The position numbers and the translations under genes were made by a program. Below the pieces are notes generated by a model. That model searched no databases, was not told the origin of the DNA, and saw nothing but the letters and a program-made list of their open reading frames with translations. Positions 10,504 to 21,290 of a stretch of 64,000 bases of DNA are shown one piece after another. This stretch comes from Ascaphus truei (lineage: Eukaryota > Chordata > Amphibia > Anura > Ascaphidae). The stretch lies in NCBI GenBank assembly GCA_036426205.1, contig CM071587.1, positions 1,536,004-1,600,003 on the forward strand, written 5' to 3'. Every line of letters begins with the position of its first letter. Position 1 is the stretch's first letter.

Positions 10504-10591
10504 ATGTATAGGACCCCACATTTTACAACAGCAAAAAACTATTAGGACTAAATACTCTGGTGTTATTGAAGTTTGAGGAGATCTTAGCATC

Positions 10592-10781
10592 TACAGATGC
10601 AGCGGCCGTCACACGTTACAGTTCATTCATCTCTGCCACGGAAACGCGAAGAATTGCGCCCGAAGAAATCGGAATCCATGAAAGTCAAACAAAGCAACCG
10701 CGTGATTGGCCGCGTGGAGTACAGCAGCGCACACGAAACACGGCTCCGTGATATGTTCCGATAACGGCCGCTGCATCTGTA
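10592..10781. mobile_element. short TIR element (MITE-like)
   Basis: Perfect 18-bp inverted ends TACAGATGCAGCGGCCGT (10592-10609) and its complement (10764-10781). If the outer TA is the target duplication the element is CAGATGC...GCATCTG with a TA target, as in Tc1/mariner-type or related MITEs. Class is uncertain; no ORF. Confidence 0.55.
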
Positions 10782-11142
10782 CAAGTTTAGGAGAACTCGG
10801 GTATCGGGCAGCGCGGGAACCTGACGCACCATCACGGCCCCCGTCATTTTTCCCTCGCGGAAATAAAACCGCTGAACACTCTTACGTACGCATGGCTGAA
10901 ATCCCGAAGAGACGTATTCCTTCAACTCGGATAAGTGACTAGCATTTTGCCTTTTTCATGAAGCCGGTATCGCATGTCCATACTGTACGATAACGGCTGC
11001 GTTAGACACAGATTGGTTCGGCGATGAAATTCCGCACGGTACACACATTTCAAATGGGGCTGGTTTACAAACGTACATATTCATGGGCTGTGCATTCAGA
11101 AGCGGCAAGTTTGCAGGAAGCCATCTCAACCTCTTCTCTCTC
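10782..11142. other. unassigned, CpG-containing DNA
   Basis: Contains a second TACGATAACGGC-like phrase near 10987 similar to the right part of the preceding TIR element, so a related fragment may be present. Nothing firmer. Confidence 0.3.
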
Positions 11143-12832
11143 TCTATGTAACACAGGCATACCCCGTATTAACGTACGCAATGGGACCGGAGCATGTATG
11201 TAACACAGGCATACCCCGTATTAACGTACGCAATGGGACCGGAACATGTATGTAACACAGGCATACCCCGCATTAACGTACGCAATGGGACCGGAGCATG
11301 TATGTAACACAAGCATACCCCGCATTAACGTACGCAATGGGACCGGAACATGTATGTAACACAGGCATACCCCGTATTAACGTACGCAATGGGACCGGAG
11401 CACGTATGTAACACAGGCATACCCCGTATTAACGTACGCAATGGGACCGGAGCACGTATGTAACACAGGCCTACCCCGCATTAACGTACACAATGGGACC
11501 GGAACACGTATGTAACACAGGCATACCCTGCATTAACGTACACAATGGGACCGGAGCATGTATGTAACACAGGCATATCCCGTATTAACGTACGCAATGG
11601 GACCGGAATATGGATGTAACACAGGCATACCCCGCATTAACGTATGCAATGGGACCGGAGCATGTATGTAACACAAGCATACCCCGTATTAACGTACGGA
11701 ATGGGACCGGAGCATGTATGTAACACAGGCATACCCCGTATTAACGTACGCAATGGGACCGGAGCATGTATGTAACACAGGCATACCCCGTATTAACGTA
11801 CGCAATGGGACCGGAGCATGTATGTAACACAGGCATACCCCGCATTAACGTACGCAATGGGACCGGAGCATGTATGTAACACAGGCATACCCCATATTAA
11901 CGTACGCAATGGGACCGGAGCATGTATGTAACACAGGCATACCCCGTATTAACGTACGCAATGGGACCGGAGCACGTATGTAACACAGGCATACCCTGTA
12001 TTAACGTACGCAGTGGGACCGGAGCATGTATGTAACACTGGCATACCCCGCATTCACGTACACAATGGAACCGGAGCGTGTATGTAACACAGGCATACCC
12101 CGCCTTAAGATACACAATGGGACCGGAGCACGTATGTAACACAGGCATACCCCGCATTAACGTACACAATGGGACCGGAGCATGTATGTAACACAGGCAT
12201 ACCCCGTATTAACGTACGCAATGGTACCGGAGCACATATGTAACACAGGCATACCCCGCATTAACATACACAATGGGACCGGAGCACGTATGTAACACAG
12301 GCATACCCCGCATTAACGTACGCAATGGGACCGGAGCATGTATGTAACACAGGCATACCCCGTATTAACGTACGCAATGGGACCGGAGCATGTATGTAAC
12401 ACAGGCATACCCCGCATTAACGTACACAATGGGACCGGAGCACGTATGTAACACAGGCATACCCCGTATTAACGTACGCAATGGGACCGGAGGACATATG
12501 TAACACAGGCATACCCCGCATTAACATACACAATGGGACCGGAGCAGGTATGTAACACAGGCATACCCCGTATTAACGTACGCAATGGGACCGGAGCACG
12601 TATGTAACACAGGCATACCCCGCATTAACGTACACAATGGGACCGGAGCATGTATGTAACACAGGCATACCCCGTATTAACGTACACAATGGGACCGGAG
12701 CATGTATGTAACACAGGCATACCCCGCATTAACGTACGCAAATATACATACATACCCCGCATTAACGTACGCATATATACATACATACCCCGCATTAACG
12801 TACACAATGGGACCGGAGCATGTATGTAAAGT
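11143..12832. repeat. 52-bp minisatellite, about 32 copies, derived from a MITE end
   Basis: The unit runs ACAGGCATACCCCG...TATGTAAC with exact 52-bp spacing over 1.7 kb. Copies vary mainly at CpG/TpG sites (CGTATT/CGCATT, GCATG/GCACG). Two shorter units of about 33 bp with TATACATACAT lie at 12736-12800. The unit equals the left 52 bp of the MITE seen intact at 38350-38684, and the rest of that MITE follows directly at 12833-13110. Open frames on the minus strand are repeat artefacts. Confidence 0.95.
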
Positions 12833-13110
12833 GAAAATGTACTTAAAGTGAAGCACTACCTTTTCCCACTTATTGATGCATGTACTGTACTGCAATCGTC
12901 ATATACGTGCATAACTGCTGTAAATAATGCATGTGTAACAGACTCTATAGTCTCCCCGCTTGCGCACAGCTTCGGTACAGGTAGGGAGCCGGTATTGCTG
13001 TTCAGGACGTGCTGACAGGCGCATGCGTGAGCTGCCGTTTGCCTATTGGGCGATATGTACTTACTCGCGAGTGTACTTAAAGTGAGTGTCCTTAAACCGG
13101 GGTATGCCTG
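12833..13110. mobile_element. right part of the MITE that seeded the minisatellite
   Basis: The sequence AGTGAAAATGTACTTAAAGTG ... ends in CCGGGGTATGCCTG and then TA. It is collinear with 38400-38683. Together with the array it forms one element whose left terminus has been amplified in place. Confidence 0.85.
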
Positions 13111-13317
13111 TATCATTTTCAGGCACACAGGTTAAAAAAAACACACAACTAATCGGAAAATAAAAAATGGTAGAAGGGAGAATACAGAAGAAAGCGCGAG
13201 GATAGCGGATACGGATTACCGGGAAGGAATCCAGGCGGACGCTGAAGTGGGTTGAGCTCTGGATTCTTACCTCCATTCCTCTGTAGTCCCTGCACATAAA
13301 AGCACAGAGAAATCTAA

Positions 13318-14824
13318 GGGGCCTATTCTATAAGCCTCGATAAGCCACCTATCGAGCATTTATCGGCCCAAATGCCTACTGCGATTCCGTAAACTTCGAT
13401 AAGTGGGCGATAAAGGCATGAATCGCCAAAAATTTCAGCCGTCATAAAAAATTCGCTGGGTGAGCGGCGATAATTTACTTATCGGCAGGTTCTGAAACCC
13501 GCGCAATTCTAGTAGCCGCGATTAGGTTATCGAGGCTAATCGCGGCTCTAGAATGGCGAGTTTCTCCCAAAATCCTCACGCCAAGAAAAGTTGGAGTGAG
13601 CCTGGGAAGAAGCTGCTGAGAGGCGGCGATACAGGACAGAAAAAAAAGCATTTTTTCTGCATCGGATTGATGCCGGGGGTCTCCGGAGCTGATACCCATT
13701 AATATCAGCACCGGAGACCTCCGGCATGAATCCCGTGCAATGCAAAATGCATTTACAGTCAACTTCATTACCTTAGCGGCTAACCCGGGGAGGGTGGGTT
13801 AACCCCTTTTTTACTATACTGGTTATTAACCGCTACGGTGATTAAGGGGTTAAGGGCCATTAGATTGTTTTTTTTTCTTGTATTCTTTCTGGCAACGGAG
13901 GACATGGACCTGGAGTATGCTGATGAGGACGCCCTTCATGATGGCAGGGGTAAGTAGAAAGTTTTATTTACTTTATTTATGCTGGCTGGCTAATGTTTGA
14001 TTTTATAATGGGCAAATGAGCTTTTATCCATATTTGGATAATAGATATTTTGCCCATTGCAGTACTGTATGTGTTGGGGGGAGGGGTGTATTTATTTCAA
14101 TGTACAGTATTGGAAAAAAAAATTGGCCACGGGATTGGTACCGCAGCCCAGTGGGGTCCGCGGGGACCACCCAAGGGCCCACAGACACCCGCGGGGACCA
14201 CCTGAGAACACCCGCGGGGACCACCTGAGGACCCCCGGACCCCTGCGTTTTTAATGTTTATTATGGGTAGCAGTTGTTTTAATATAAATTTTAATACTAC
14301 TGTAGATGAGCAGGGGGTCTCCGGAGCAGAACCGCTTTGATTTCAGGTCCGGGGACCCCCTGCTTCCTGAGATACTGACCCCGTTATGGGGTGCCGGTAT
14401 CTCCTATGCATTTAAATGTCCCGCGTCACGTGACCATGGGAATAAAATGCATAGGAGATACCGGCACCCCATAACAGGGCCTGTATCTCGGGAAGCAGGG
14501 GGTCCCCGGACCTGAAATCAATGCGGTTCTGCTCCGGAGACCCCCTGCTCTTCTATACTAATAATAAAAATTATATTAAAAACACTACTTTTGTTCGAGA
14601 TATGCGCAGGGAGACGCGGCTCTCTCGGCAGCTGAAAGAACTCGCAGGGTATCGCCTTTTCAGAGAGGCGATCTTCGCGTCGCCGGCTACGCGCCCGTTT
14701 TGGGAATTTTTGCAATCACAGGTAATCGAGGCTTTCCGATACCGTGGTAGCAGCGCTCAAAAACAGGAGATCTAAATTGCCCTGCTAAAAAAAAAAAATT
14801 ATGAAGGCTTATAGAATAGGCCCC
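13318..14824. mobile_element. Harbinger-like DNA transposon, 1507 bp, non-autonomous
   Basis: Perfect 19-bp terminal inverted repeats GGGGCCTATTCTATAAGCC (13318-13336) and its complement (14806-14824), flanked by TAA at 13315-13317 and 14825-14827. Subterminal sequence is full of CGATAA/TTATCG motifs in both orientations (13337-13530 and around 14720-14740), a usual place for transposase binding sites. The interior has a large palindrome at 14308-14550 and no recognisable transposase or Myb-like gene. Confidence 0.85.
14308..14550. repeat. 243-bp foldback palindrome
   Basis: Arms of about 105 nt start GAGCAGGGGGTCTCCGGAGC and end in the complement, with about 30 nt between them near 14429. 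The arm sequence (GGGGACCCCCTGCTTCC then GAGATACTGA) also occurs at 45110-45390, at 36065-36260 in reverse, and in part at 13670-13725, so it is a separate mobile family that inserted here. Confidence 0.8.
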
Positions 14825-14827
14825 TAA

Positions 14828-15000
14828 GTATTTAATTAGCTGTTTATATTTCCTCTGTCCAGAGGGTTTTTCACTGGAGCCATCAAAGGATATTTACAGT
14901 GTTTAGAAAATATGTCTGTTTAATTGGAATGAAGAGGAAGATGTGCTTGCAGGACAGAGTAAATACACACGAATCCCTGCATACTAGGCGATTGGCTAAA
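14828..15000. other. unassigned DNA
   Basis: Nothing recognised. Confidence 0.4.
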
Positions 15001-15260
15001 TCATAGTTTGGCCTCAGCAGCAGGACATGAATATATTATGAAGCAGAAATTCACCTCATTAGAAATCATGAACATTGGCTGCTCAGAAAGAGAGAGCCTC
15101 CAGTGAATTAGCAGGACGCAACAGATCAATGATATATATATATTTCCCTGAAGAAGGTCCCCATGGGGACCGAAACGTCGGGGTATTTGGACCCAATAAA
15201 CCACTTTTATGTGATTATTTCGTGTGCTGTGTCGGTATATTGGATCTCTAGGGATCCTCC
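15001..15260 (+). mobile_element. Penelope-like fragment with hammerhead
   Basis: The hammerhead at 15140-15190 is followed by CCCAATAAACCACTTTTATG, the AATAAA-type downstream stretch seen after other hammerheads here. No coding part. The 5' boundary is unknown. Confidence 0.5.
15140..15190 (+). ncRNA. hammerhead ribozyme motif, consensus core, perfect stem II
   Basis: CTGAAGA (15148-15154; N7 is A, which the consensus allows), perfect seven-base stem II GGTCCCC/GGGGACC, GAAA (15172-15175), palindromic stem III ACGT, then C as cleavage-site base. TTCC before the core pairs with GGGG after it (two G-U). This is the best preserved motif in the window. Confidence 0.85.
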
Positions 15261-15264
15261 TAGA

Positions 15265-15366
15265 CTATATATATATAATATATACCGCATAATATATATA
15301 TATATATAATATATACCTCATAATATATATATATATATAATATATACACAAATGTTTGTGTGTATG

Positions 15367-15407
<41 letters not shown>

Positions 15408-15420
15408 TATATACATTATA
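15265..15420. repeat. (TA)n microsatellite with a duplicated AATATATACC phrase
   Basis: Two units of roughly 38 bp (ATATACC...CATAATATATA) are embedded in TA-rich sequence, ending in (TG)n and (TA)n. Confidence 0.85.
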
Positions 15421-15535
15421 TTGAGACAGACATTTATTGTATATCCTCTTCATCAATTGTGCCAGCATTCTGGCAGTGCCCTGCATCCCTACACAAATAT
15501 ATATACACTTTATATTGAGAAAGGAGACAAATTAG

Positions 15536-15537
<2 letters not shown>

Positions 15538-15592
<55 letters not shown>
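15538..15592. repeat. (TA)n microsatellite
   Basis: Pure AT alternation of about 54 bp. The 166-codon open frame across this and the previous tract is low complexity. Confidence 0.95.
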
Positions 15593-15884
15593 TACTGTTT
15601 CTTTATATACGCGTGCTTTATGGTGAGAGGAGACGTGCTGTGCAGTATTATTTTTCACAAGTTAAATCCTCTGAGCCCTATGTATTAATGTATAGAGAGG
15701 TGTGTTCAGGCGCATTACCCTGTGTTATTGGAGCACAGCTGCAGCACGCTGTGTGTAAGAACTGTTTCTTACATCTGATCCAATATTATTACATCTTACC
15801 CCATTCAGATATGAAGGATTTTGTTGGGGAAAATAAAAGGGAAGGCGAATAACGCAGAAATACATAAAATGTGTTATATCTCAT
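15593..15884. other. unassigned DNA
   Basis: Nothing recognised. Confidence 0.35.
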
Positions 15885-16530
15885 TATAATCTGTCACCAT
15901 GTAACTCCCCCAACTCCTCCTACTGACTCACCCCAAGGTGCAAGCTGGGGCAGAGACGCAGAATGTGATACATCTCATTATAATCTGTGCACCATGTAAC
16001 TCCTCCCCCAACTCCTCCTACTGACTCTCCCCAAGGTGCAAGCTGGGGCAGAGACGCAGAATGTGATACATCTCATTATAATCTGTGCCCCGTGTAACTC
16101 CTCCCAACTCCTCCTACTGACTCTCCCCAAGGTGCAAGCTGGGACAGAGACGCAGAATGTGATACATCTCATTATAATCTGTGCCCCATGTAACTCCCCC
16201 CAACTCCTCCTACTGACTCTCCCCAAGGTGCAAGCTGGGACAGAGACGCAGAATGTGATGCATCTCATTATAATCTGTGCACCATGTAACTCCCCTCCAA
16301 CTCCCCCTACTGACTCTCCCCAAGGTACAAGCTGGGGCAGAGACGCAGAATGTGATACGTCTCATTATAATCTGTGCACCATGTAACTCCCCCCAACTCC
16401 TCCTACTGGCTCTCCCCAAGGTGCAAACTGGGGCAGAGACGCAGAATGTGATACATCTCATTATAATCTGTTCACCATGTAACTCCCCCAACTCCCCCTA
16501 CTGACTCTCCCCAAGGTGCAAGCTAGGGCA
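15885..16530. repeat. 96-bp tandem repeat, about 6.5-7 copies
   Basis: Units spaced 95-98 bp contain CCCCAAGGTGCAAGCTGGGG, GCAGAATGTGATACATCTC and TAACTCC...CCAACTCC. Length variation comes from the C-rich CTCCTCCC part. Open frames on both strands repeat the same peptide and are not genes. Confidence 0.95.
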
Positions 16531-16989
16531 GAATTGGAGCAAAATGCTTTATTACATACACTAGGTGCAGTGTCAAAATGTCTCAGGTTTACTCCAAAAT
16601 ACACTTGATACACAGACCATGGTTTTTTTTTGCAAGCCAATATTGTAGCAGAGAATCTTTGATTCCGAGCCTCTTGTATTTCTTATGTCAGTGTGCAGTG
16701 GTCAGATGAAGGAGTGATGGTCAGAGAGCCTCTTGTATTTCTTATGTCAGTGTGCAGTGGTCAGATGAAGGAGTGATGGTCAGAGAGGCCGCCTTCTTGC
16801 ACCACTGTTGCCATAGGTATCTTACAAGAGAACATAAGCAATGGGTCTTACTGTAAATGATTGTAAGCCATAATTGCAACGACTGACCGTTCTCTCATGG
16901 AAACGCTTCCAGCTATGTGCTGAGCCGCTGTGTCCTGTCGGCTGTCTTCTCCCTGGGGCCATGATAAACCATTGTAAAAAAAAGTAGTG
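16531..16989. repeat. 59-bp direct duplication (16667-16785) in unassigned DNA
   Basis: GAGCCTCTTGTATTTCTTAT... is repeated at a spacing of 59 bp, almost without differences, indicating a recent duplication. The remainder is unassigned. Confidence 0.8.
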
Positions 16990-17168
16990 CAGGGGTGGGA
17001 AACTGCGGCCCTCAAGGGCCAAAGGTCAGGTATTTAAGATATCCCTGCTCCAACACAGGTGGTGCAGACAAAGACTGCGCCACTGATTGAGCCACTTGTG
17101 CTGAAGCAGGGATATCCCGAAAACCTGACCTGTTGGTGGCCCTTGAGGACTGGAGTTGGCCGCCCCTG
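16990..17168. mobile_element. hairpin hAT MITE
   Basis: Begins CAGGGGTGGGAAACTGCGG and ends GGCCGCCCCTG, with the family's GATATCCCTGC and GCAGGGATATC arms. Flanks AAGTAGTG and AAATAGAA match at five of eight positions, a decayed duplication. Confidence 0.8.
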
Positions 17169-17432
17169 AAATAGAATATGCCCCACCTGGACTCGCGGTC
17201 ACGTGATCGCTCCGTCCACTGTTACTCTTCCTGTAAGACCGCCCACGCCCTGCGCTCCTGGACGAGATGTAAGGTTATGATGTAGCTACTACGTCATCGG
17301 GTCCCTGAAGTGCCAGATATAACGTAGTAGCTTCTTCCATAGGCACCTAAAGGGTTAAATGCGTGGCATTGCGGCTTCATATGGGCCCACCAGGACCAGC
17401 GAGATGTGGCAGCCATTTAGATGACCCTGTGT
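17169..17432. other. unassigned DNA
   Basis: CpG-containing sequence with CACGTGATCG and TACGTCATCGG; no family assigned. Confidence 0.3.
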
Positions 17433-17480
17433 CAGGGGCGGCCAAATTCAGTCCTCAAGAGCCATGCACAGGTCACAATT
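17433..17480. mobile_element. truncated hairpin hAT MITE (left end only)
   Basis: CAGGGGCGGCCAAATTCAGT followed by CCTCAAGAGCC matches the left arm of the family, then similarity stops before a G run at 17500-17514. Confidence 0.6.
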
Positions 17481-17965
17481 TAATTTCTGAGTTTACAGGG
17501 GGGGGGGGGGGGGCGTGTTTGTACATTTCTATTGGGAAATCATTTCAGGGTTTGAGACCCCCTCCTCCCGGATTTCATTTTCACTCATCCCACCTTTTAG
17601 ATTGCAGCTCTTGTTGAGCGCCTGTGAATGACCTGTCTATTAGGACAGTTCTCCCTCCATTAGAGAGGTTAGCAGAGCCTTTTGTTAGGACTTGCAAAAG
17701 AGGAGGGGACCGTGGCAGGGGCGCAGGCCTAAAATGCTTTGACCGAAGTAAAAAAAAAACCTCACTTCTGAAGGAAATCAGATAAGTATTTAACTATATA
17801 ATTTGTTTTATTGGATGAAGCACTGAGGCTTTTTGTCTTTTGTTATATACAGAAGTAGTAAGGTACGTTGTTCCTCCTGATAGCACAGTTATATCACAAG
17901 AGTTTCCATAGGATTTAATGGCAGTGATAACCTCTGAATATCACAGAAGACCCCACTTTAAGACT
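17481..17965. other. unassigned DNA with a G run
   Basis: A 15-base G tract is at 17500-17514. No other signal. Confidence 0.4.
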
Positions 17966-18280
17966 TACAGATGGGCAAAGCCATCCAAATCCGATTCCCG
18001 GATTTTTGATGATGTTACCTCCAAAACACGCAAATAGATTTGGGCGGTTTCAAGCCGCGCGGATTCATCAAAATCCACCATTGGATACAAACCAACGCAT
18101 TCTACAAATCCGTCCACGTTTTGCCGAATCCACGTGTATTGGTAATAATAATTTTTAAAAAAATCCACAGAACGCGAATCGCCATTTTTGACATTGATCC
18201 GCTGAAATCCGTGGATCACAGGAACCGCCTGATCCGCTGCAGATCCAAATTCGGGGGAAAAAAATGTGCCCAACTCTTCT
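17966..18280. mobile_element. MITE-like repeat, family shared with 40095-40400
   Basis: Both copies share GGATTCATCAAAA, CATTGGATACAA, TTGGTAATAATAA and ATTGATCCGCTGAAATCCG in the same order and spacing. Ends here are roughly inverted (AGATGGGCA left, TGCCCAACTCT right). CpG-rich AATTCGC/GCGAAT motifs recur. Class not determined. Confidence 0.6.
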
Positions 18281-18696
18281 TAAGACGCCGGCGAGAGGAA
18301 TAAACTTTGCTACATCTGGATAAAAAAATAGCAATAAATGGGATTGCTGCTTTAAACATGTATGTTTCTATGGGATTCCATCTGTCGGACGTAAGAAACA
18401 TGGCACGTTTGCATTGAGCAGAGAAGGAAGATAAATAATAGATATTGATACATCTTGTTAATAATACTGAATGCGTACTGATACATGGATCAGACGCCCA
18501 GAAGAGGAAGCTGGGGCAATTATAACAGCAGATCTTGGGGCAATATACAGGATCCATTTAGACCAGGGGTTCTCAAACCACCGTGGAAAGCAGAAAAATG
18601 GGGAAACTCCCAAAATCAGTGCATCAAAAAGCCTTCGGTGAATAGTCTTTCACAAAGAATGGTCTGAAATGGCGTGTAATGTTCATTATATATCAG
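18281..18696. other. unassigned DNA
   Basis: A CAGGGGTTCTCAAACC phrase at about 18564 may be the left tip of a hAT element; nothing matching follows. Confidence 0.3.
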
Positions 18697-18699
18697 TAA

Positions 18700-19092
18700 G
18701 GCCGTGGCCATGTTTGGCGCTTGCTGGCGGAAGCGTGCTGACGCGCGCTCCCGCTCAGCACTGAGCCCTTACAGCCGCAATTAGAGCGGCTTTAGTAGGG
18801 GCTCACCTGCGCTTCCGCGCGCTTGCGGAAGCGCAGGTCTTAGGGGAATTTAAAATTCCCCCGCTTGCCGGCGCGACAGGCCGGTCACGTGAGCGGTTCG
18901 CCCAATGAGGGCGAACCAGCTCCGTGACGTCACTGGCCCGCCCCCGGCCAGTGACGCGCCCGCCCCCGGCCAGCCCCCGGCCCCGCCCCCTGACGGCCCA
19001 CTGACAGCGCGTGCGGTAAGCAACTGCAAGGCCAGGGAAAGCACCCGCGTTCCCTGCGCCTCAGCACGCCAGCAGGGAGCATGGCCGAGGCC
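18700..19092. mobile_element. Harbinger-like MITE, GC-rich, TAA duplication
   Basis: Ends GGCCGTGGCCATG and, read inward from the right, GGCCTCGGCCATG. TAA is at 18697-18699 and 19093-19095. Interior contains inverted GCTTCCGCGCGC/GCGGAAGCGC and a CCCCCGGCCAGTGACGC repeat. The CpG density makes it look like a small CpG island; it is not a promoter by any other sign. Confidence 0.75.
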
Positions 19093-19095
19093 TAA

Positions 19096-19734
19096 GAGAC
19101 TCTTTGATCAGTCAGGATAATATATGAAGATCTTCCTTTGTGAGTTACATCTCTTTTTGGGGGGTGCAGTGCTACATATAGTGCCGCGTCTCGGATTTGG
19201 CGAATAAGGGGGACATGGAACTACGGCTACTTCCCCATAATGAGAGGATGTGCTCGGATGTCCCATGTCCCTACCCCTGATAAAAGCTTGGATCTTGCTC
19301 CCACCGTGTCAGCACAATAAATAGTCCACAGTTTATCTTGAAGAATCACTTGAGCATAGGAACTTCTGGAGTACTCACCAGATCCCTGCTGAGATGAGAT
19401 CCGCTGGCGTGCTGCTGCCACCTCAGTGAGAATAGATCAAACCGATCCCAGAGCTGGAGTGCAGGCAAACGTTTAAAACGTTCTGTATCGGAACAAAAGA
19501 GGGTAAGCACACTCTAACGCGGTTCTGACAGAGCACGGGAAAAGGCGCGGAACGCGTTAGACATGTTAGGTAACATTCAGTGTTAACAATCTGTTGGTGG
19601 GCCGCCATATTTACATTCATTACACGTTCATCAGTGTGTAACATATACCATATATTTCAAAAACACCAGGCCAGTATCTGTAATTCCGCTCTTAGTCGTG
19701 ATAGAAAATGCAGGAGGGAGCTGCCTGACGTTAC
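19096..19734. other. unassigned DNA with an 8-bp stem at 19514-19560
   Basis: CTAACGCG and CGCGTTAG enclose about 31 nt. It recalls the arms around PLE ribozymes but has no CTGATGA/GAAA core. Confidence 0.3.
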
Positions 19735-19870
19735 ACAGTTATATAGTTACATACTGTAGTTACATAGTTACATAGTAGATGAGGTTGAAAAAAGACGTAC
19801 GTGCATCAAGTTCAACCTATGCTAAATTTAGACGACATACTCTATCCTATATTTGTACTTACATTACTTA
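19735..19870 (-). mobile_element. CR1-type LINE 3' end
   Basis: Minus-strand 3' UTR (AGTTCAACCTATGC... on plus) ends in an 8-bp tail repeat (TTACATAG on the plus strand). CR1 elements characteristically end in short 8-bp tandem repeats rather than poly-A. No coding part. Confidence 0.75.
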
Positions 19871-20624
19871 AGTGAAGACTACGTGAGCGTCAGCACTCGC
19901 GTGACCATATTTAAGAAACACTCATTTAGACAAGGGAAGAACATCCGGCTGTAGCCTCGTGTAGCCACGGTTGGCAATGATGGGCAGACCAGAGGAGCCA
20001 GGAGCCGTGTAACCTCCATCAACATCTGATGTTCTCTCATCAAATGGGTGACAATGATTAATCTCCTGGTGATCCCCTGCACAAGGTTTAGGGGGAACTG
20101 CTAGGCAGGTGCACGTTTGTTTTGGGCGGTGCATGTGTTGAGCGAGATATTTGGGAAGAAGTACAGTTTAAATGCTCTTCCCTTGGTTCAGAAAGCGCAG
20201 CACTCCAGAGAAAGTGTCACCAGCAAGAACATGATGTTCCTGGTTGTGTTTCGATCAATAATTGAAGATTAGAATAGAGCCTGAAATATTTGCTACTTTT
20301 AAATGTTATTCTAAGCCAGTTGTAAACAACTCTTTACTCTCCGGTAACATCCGTTTTGTTGGCATTTAAAGTATATTAAAAAAGCCTAGGCTAAAATGGT
20401 GAGAGTGCTCAGTGTTTAAGGCTGTAAGGAAATAATATCTCGATGTGACTGTCACAGGACGGCTGCTTACAGTATACGCTCATCCAAGCAGACATTCAGT
20501 GCCACTGTTTGAAAACCACTCACGCCAGATAGCCCAAGATTACACTAAAGCTACAACAAGCCATTACTTTTTGGTTACAGTATTTCCTGACAAAGCCACT
20601 TTCTTTCTCTCTTTTTCTCTATAA

Positions 20625-20626
<2 letters not shown>
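19871..20626. other. unassigned DNA
   Basis: About 750 bp with no recognised family or gene. Confidence 0.4.
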
Positions 20627-20657
<31 letters not shown>

Positions 20658-20660
20658 GAG
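20622..20660. repeat. (CA)n(TA)n microsatellite
   Basis: CA dinucleotides pass directly into TA dinucleotides. Confidence 0.95.
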
Positions 20661-21059
20661 GTATCAGTACCGTCTCTTCCCATGAGCGCTATAGGCCATG
20701 TCTGTACATACTGTGCTATATGTATGCACACACAGCTGTCTCTCACACATACTTATACTCCTTGTTTTTCCATCCCTATACACCAATAGGGACCACATAG
20801 TATCCACACACACTTTTAGTTATGCTACTAACTCTCACATTTCCACACCCACCCACACCATTTATATCCGCTCCCACTCCACACACACCTTTTGTAAAGC
20901 ACTGTATATACTGTGGGCTCTCCATTCATGTTGATTCACACTGATACACATACACACTCTTTCATCACTTGCTTTCAGGAACCTTTTGACACCTCCAGCC
21001 ATAAAACACATCCACACCGGGGGAAGGACCAGCACAGATAACATTCCAATAGACACTGT
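20661..21059. other. unassigned CA-rich DNA
   Basis: Scattered CACACA and CCACACC words. The open frames are low complexity. Confidence 0.35.
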
Positions 21060-21290
21060 TTATAGTATAGCTTTTGCTTGCTTCATTCATTGTAACATCG
21101 CCGGAAGAAGAGATCGTGTATCTCGAAAGCTCGCACAAATAAAAGCATTTCGTTAGCCACAGAACGGTATCATCTATTTATGTTGATGAATCTCTACTAT
21201 CTCTTGATCTATATATCCTATAGATATAGTCTATCTATCTATCTCATCTCTCTCTCTCTCCTGTGCGTGTGGTGTGTTTCTAGCGCACGC
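21060..21290 (+). mobile_element. Penelope-like fragment with hammerhead, then (ATCT)n
   Basis: After the ribozyme come CACAAATAAAAGCATTTCG and AACGGTATCATC, matching in layout the AATAAAAAAGGTATCACC found beyond the ribozyme at 38725-38820. A short (CTAT)n/(CT)n tract follows at 21225-21260. Confidence 0.6.
21095..21140 (+). ncRNA. hammerhead motif, one core substitution
   Basis: CGGAAGA (21102-21108) stands for CTGAAGA, a U4 to G change. Stem II GAGAT/ATCTC is perfect, GAAA (21125-21128) is intact, and stem III is the palindrome AGCT followed by C. Otherwise it equals the AGCT-type motif at 38780-38818. Confidence 0.6.

Noticed and set aside
11143..12832. CRISPR-like regular array
   Set aside because: Units are head-to-tail without unique spacers, and the host is a vertebrate; it is a minisatellite.
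15352..15852. 166-codon frame with IYIYIY repeats
   Set aside because: Translation of (TA)n microsatellites.
18700..19092. CpG island promoter
   Set aside because: The CpG-rich block is exactly bounded by inverted ends and TAA, so it is a MITE.
19600..19640. CTGATGAACGTG on the minus strand
   Set aside because: No stem II closure and no GAAAC; only the heptamer matches.
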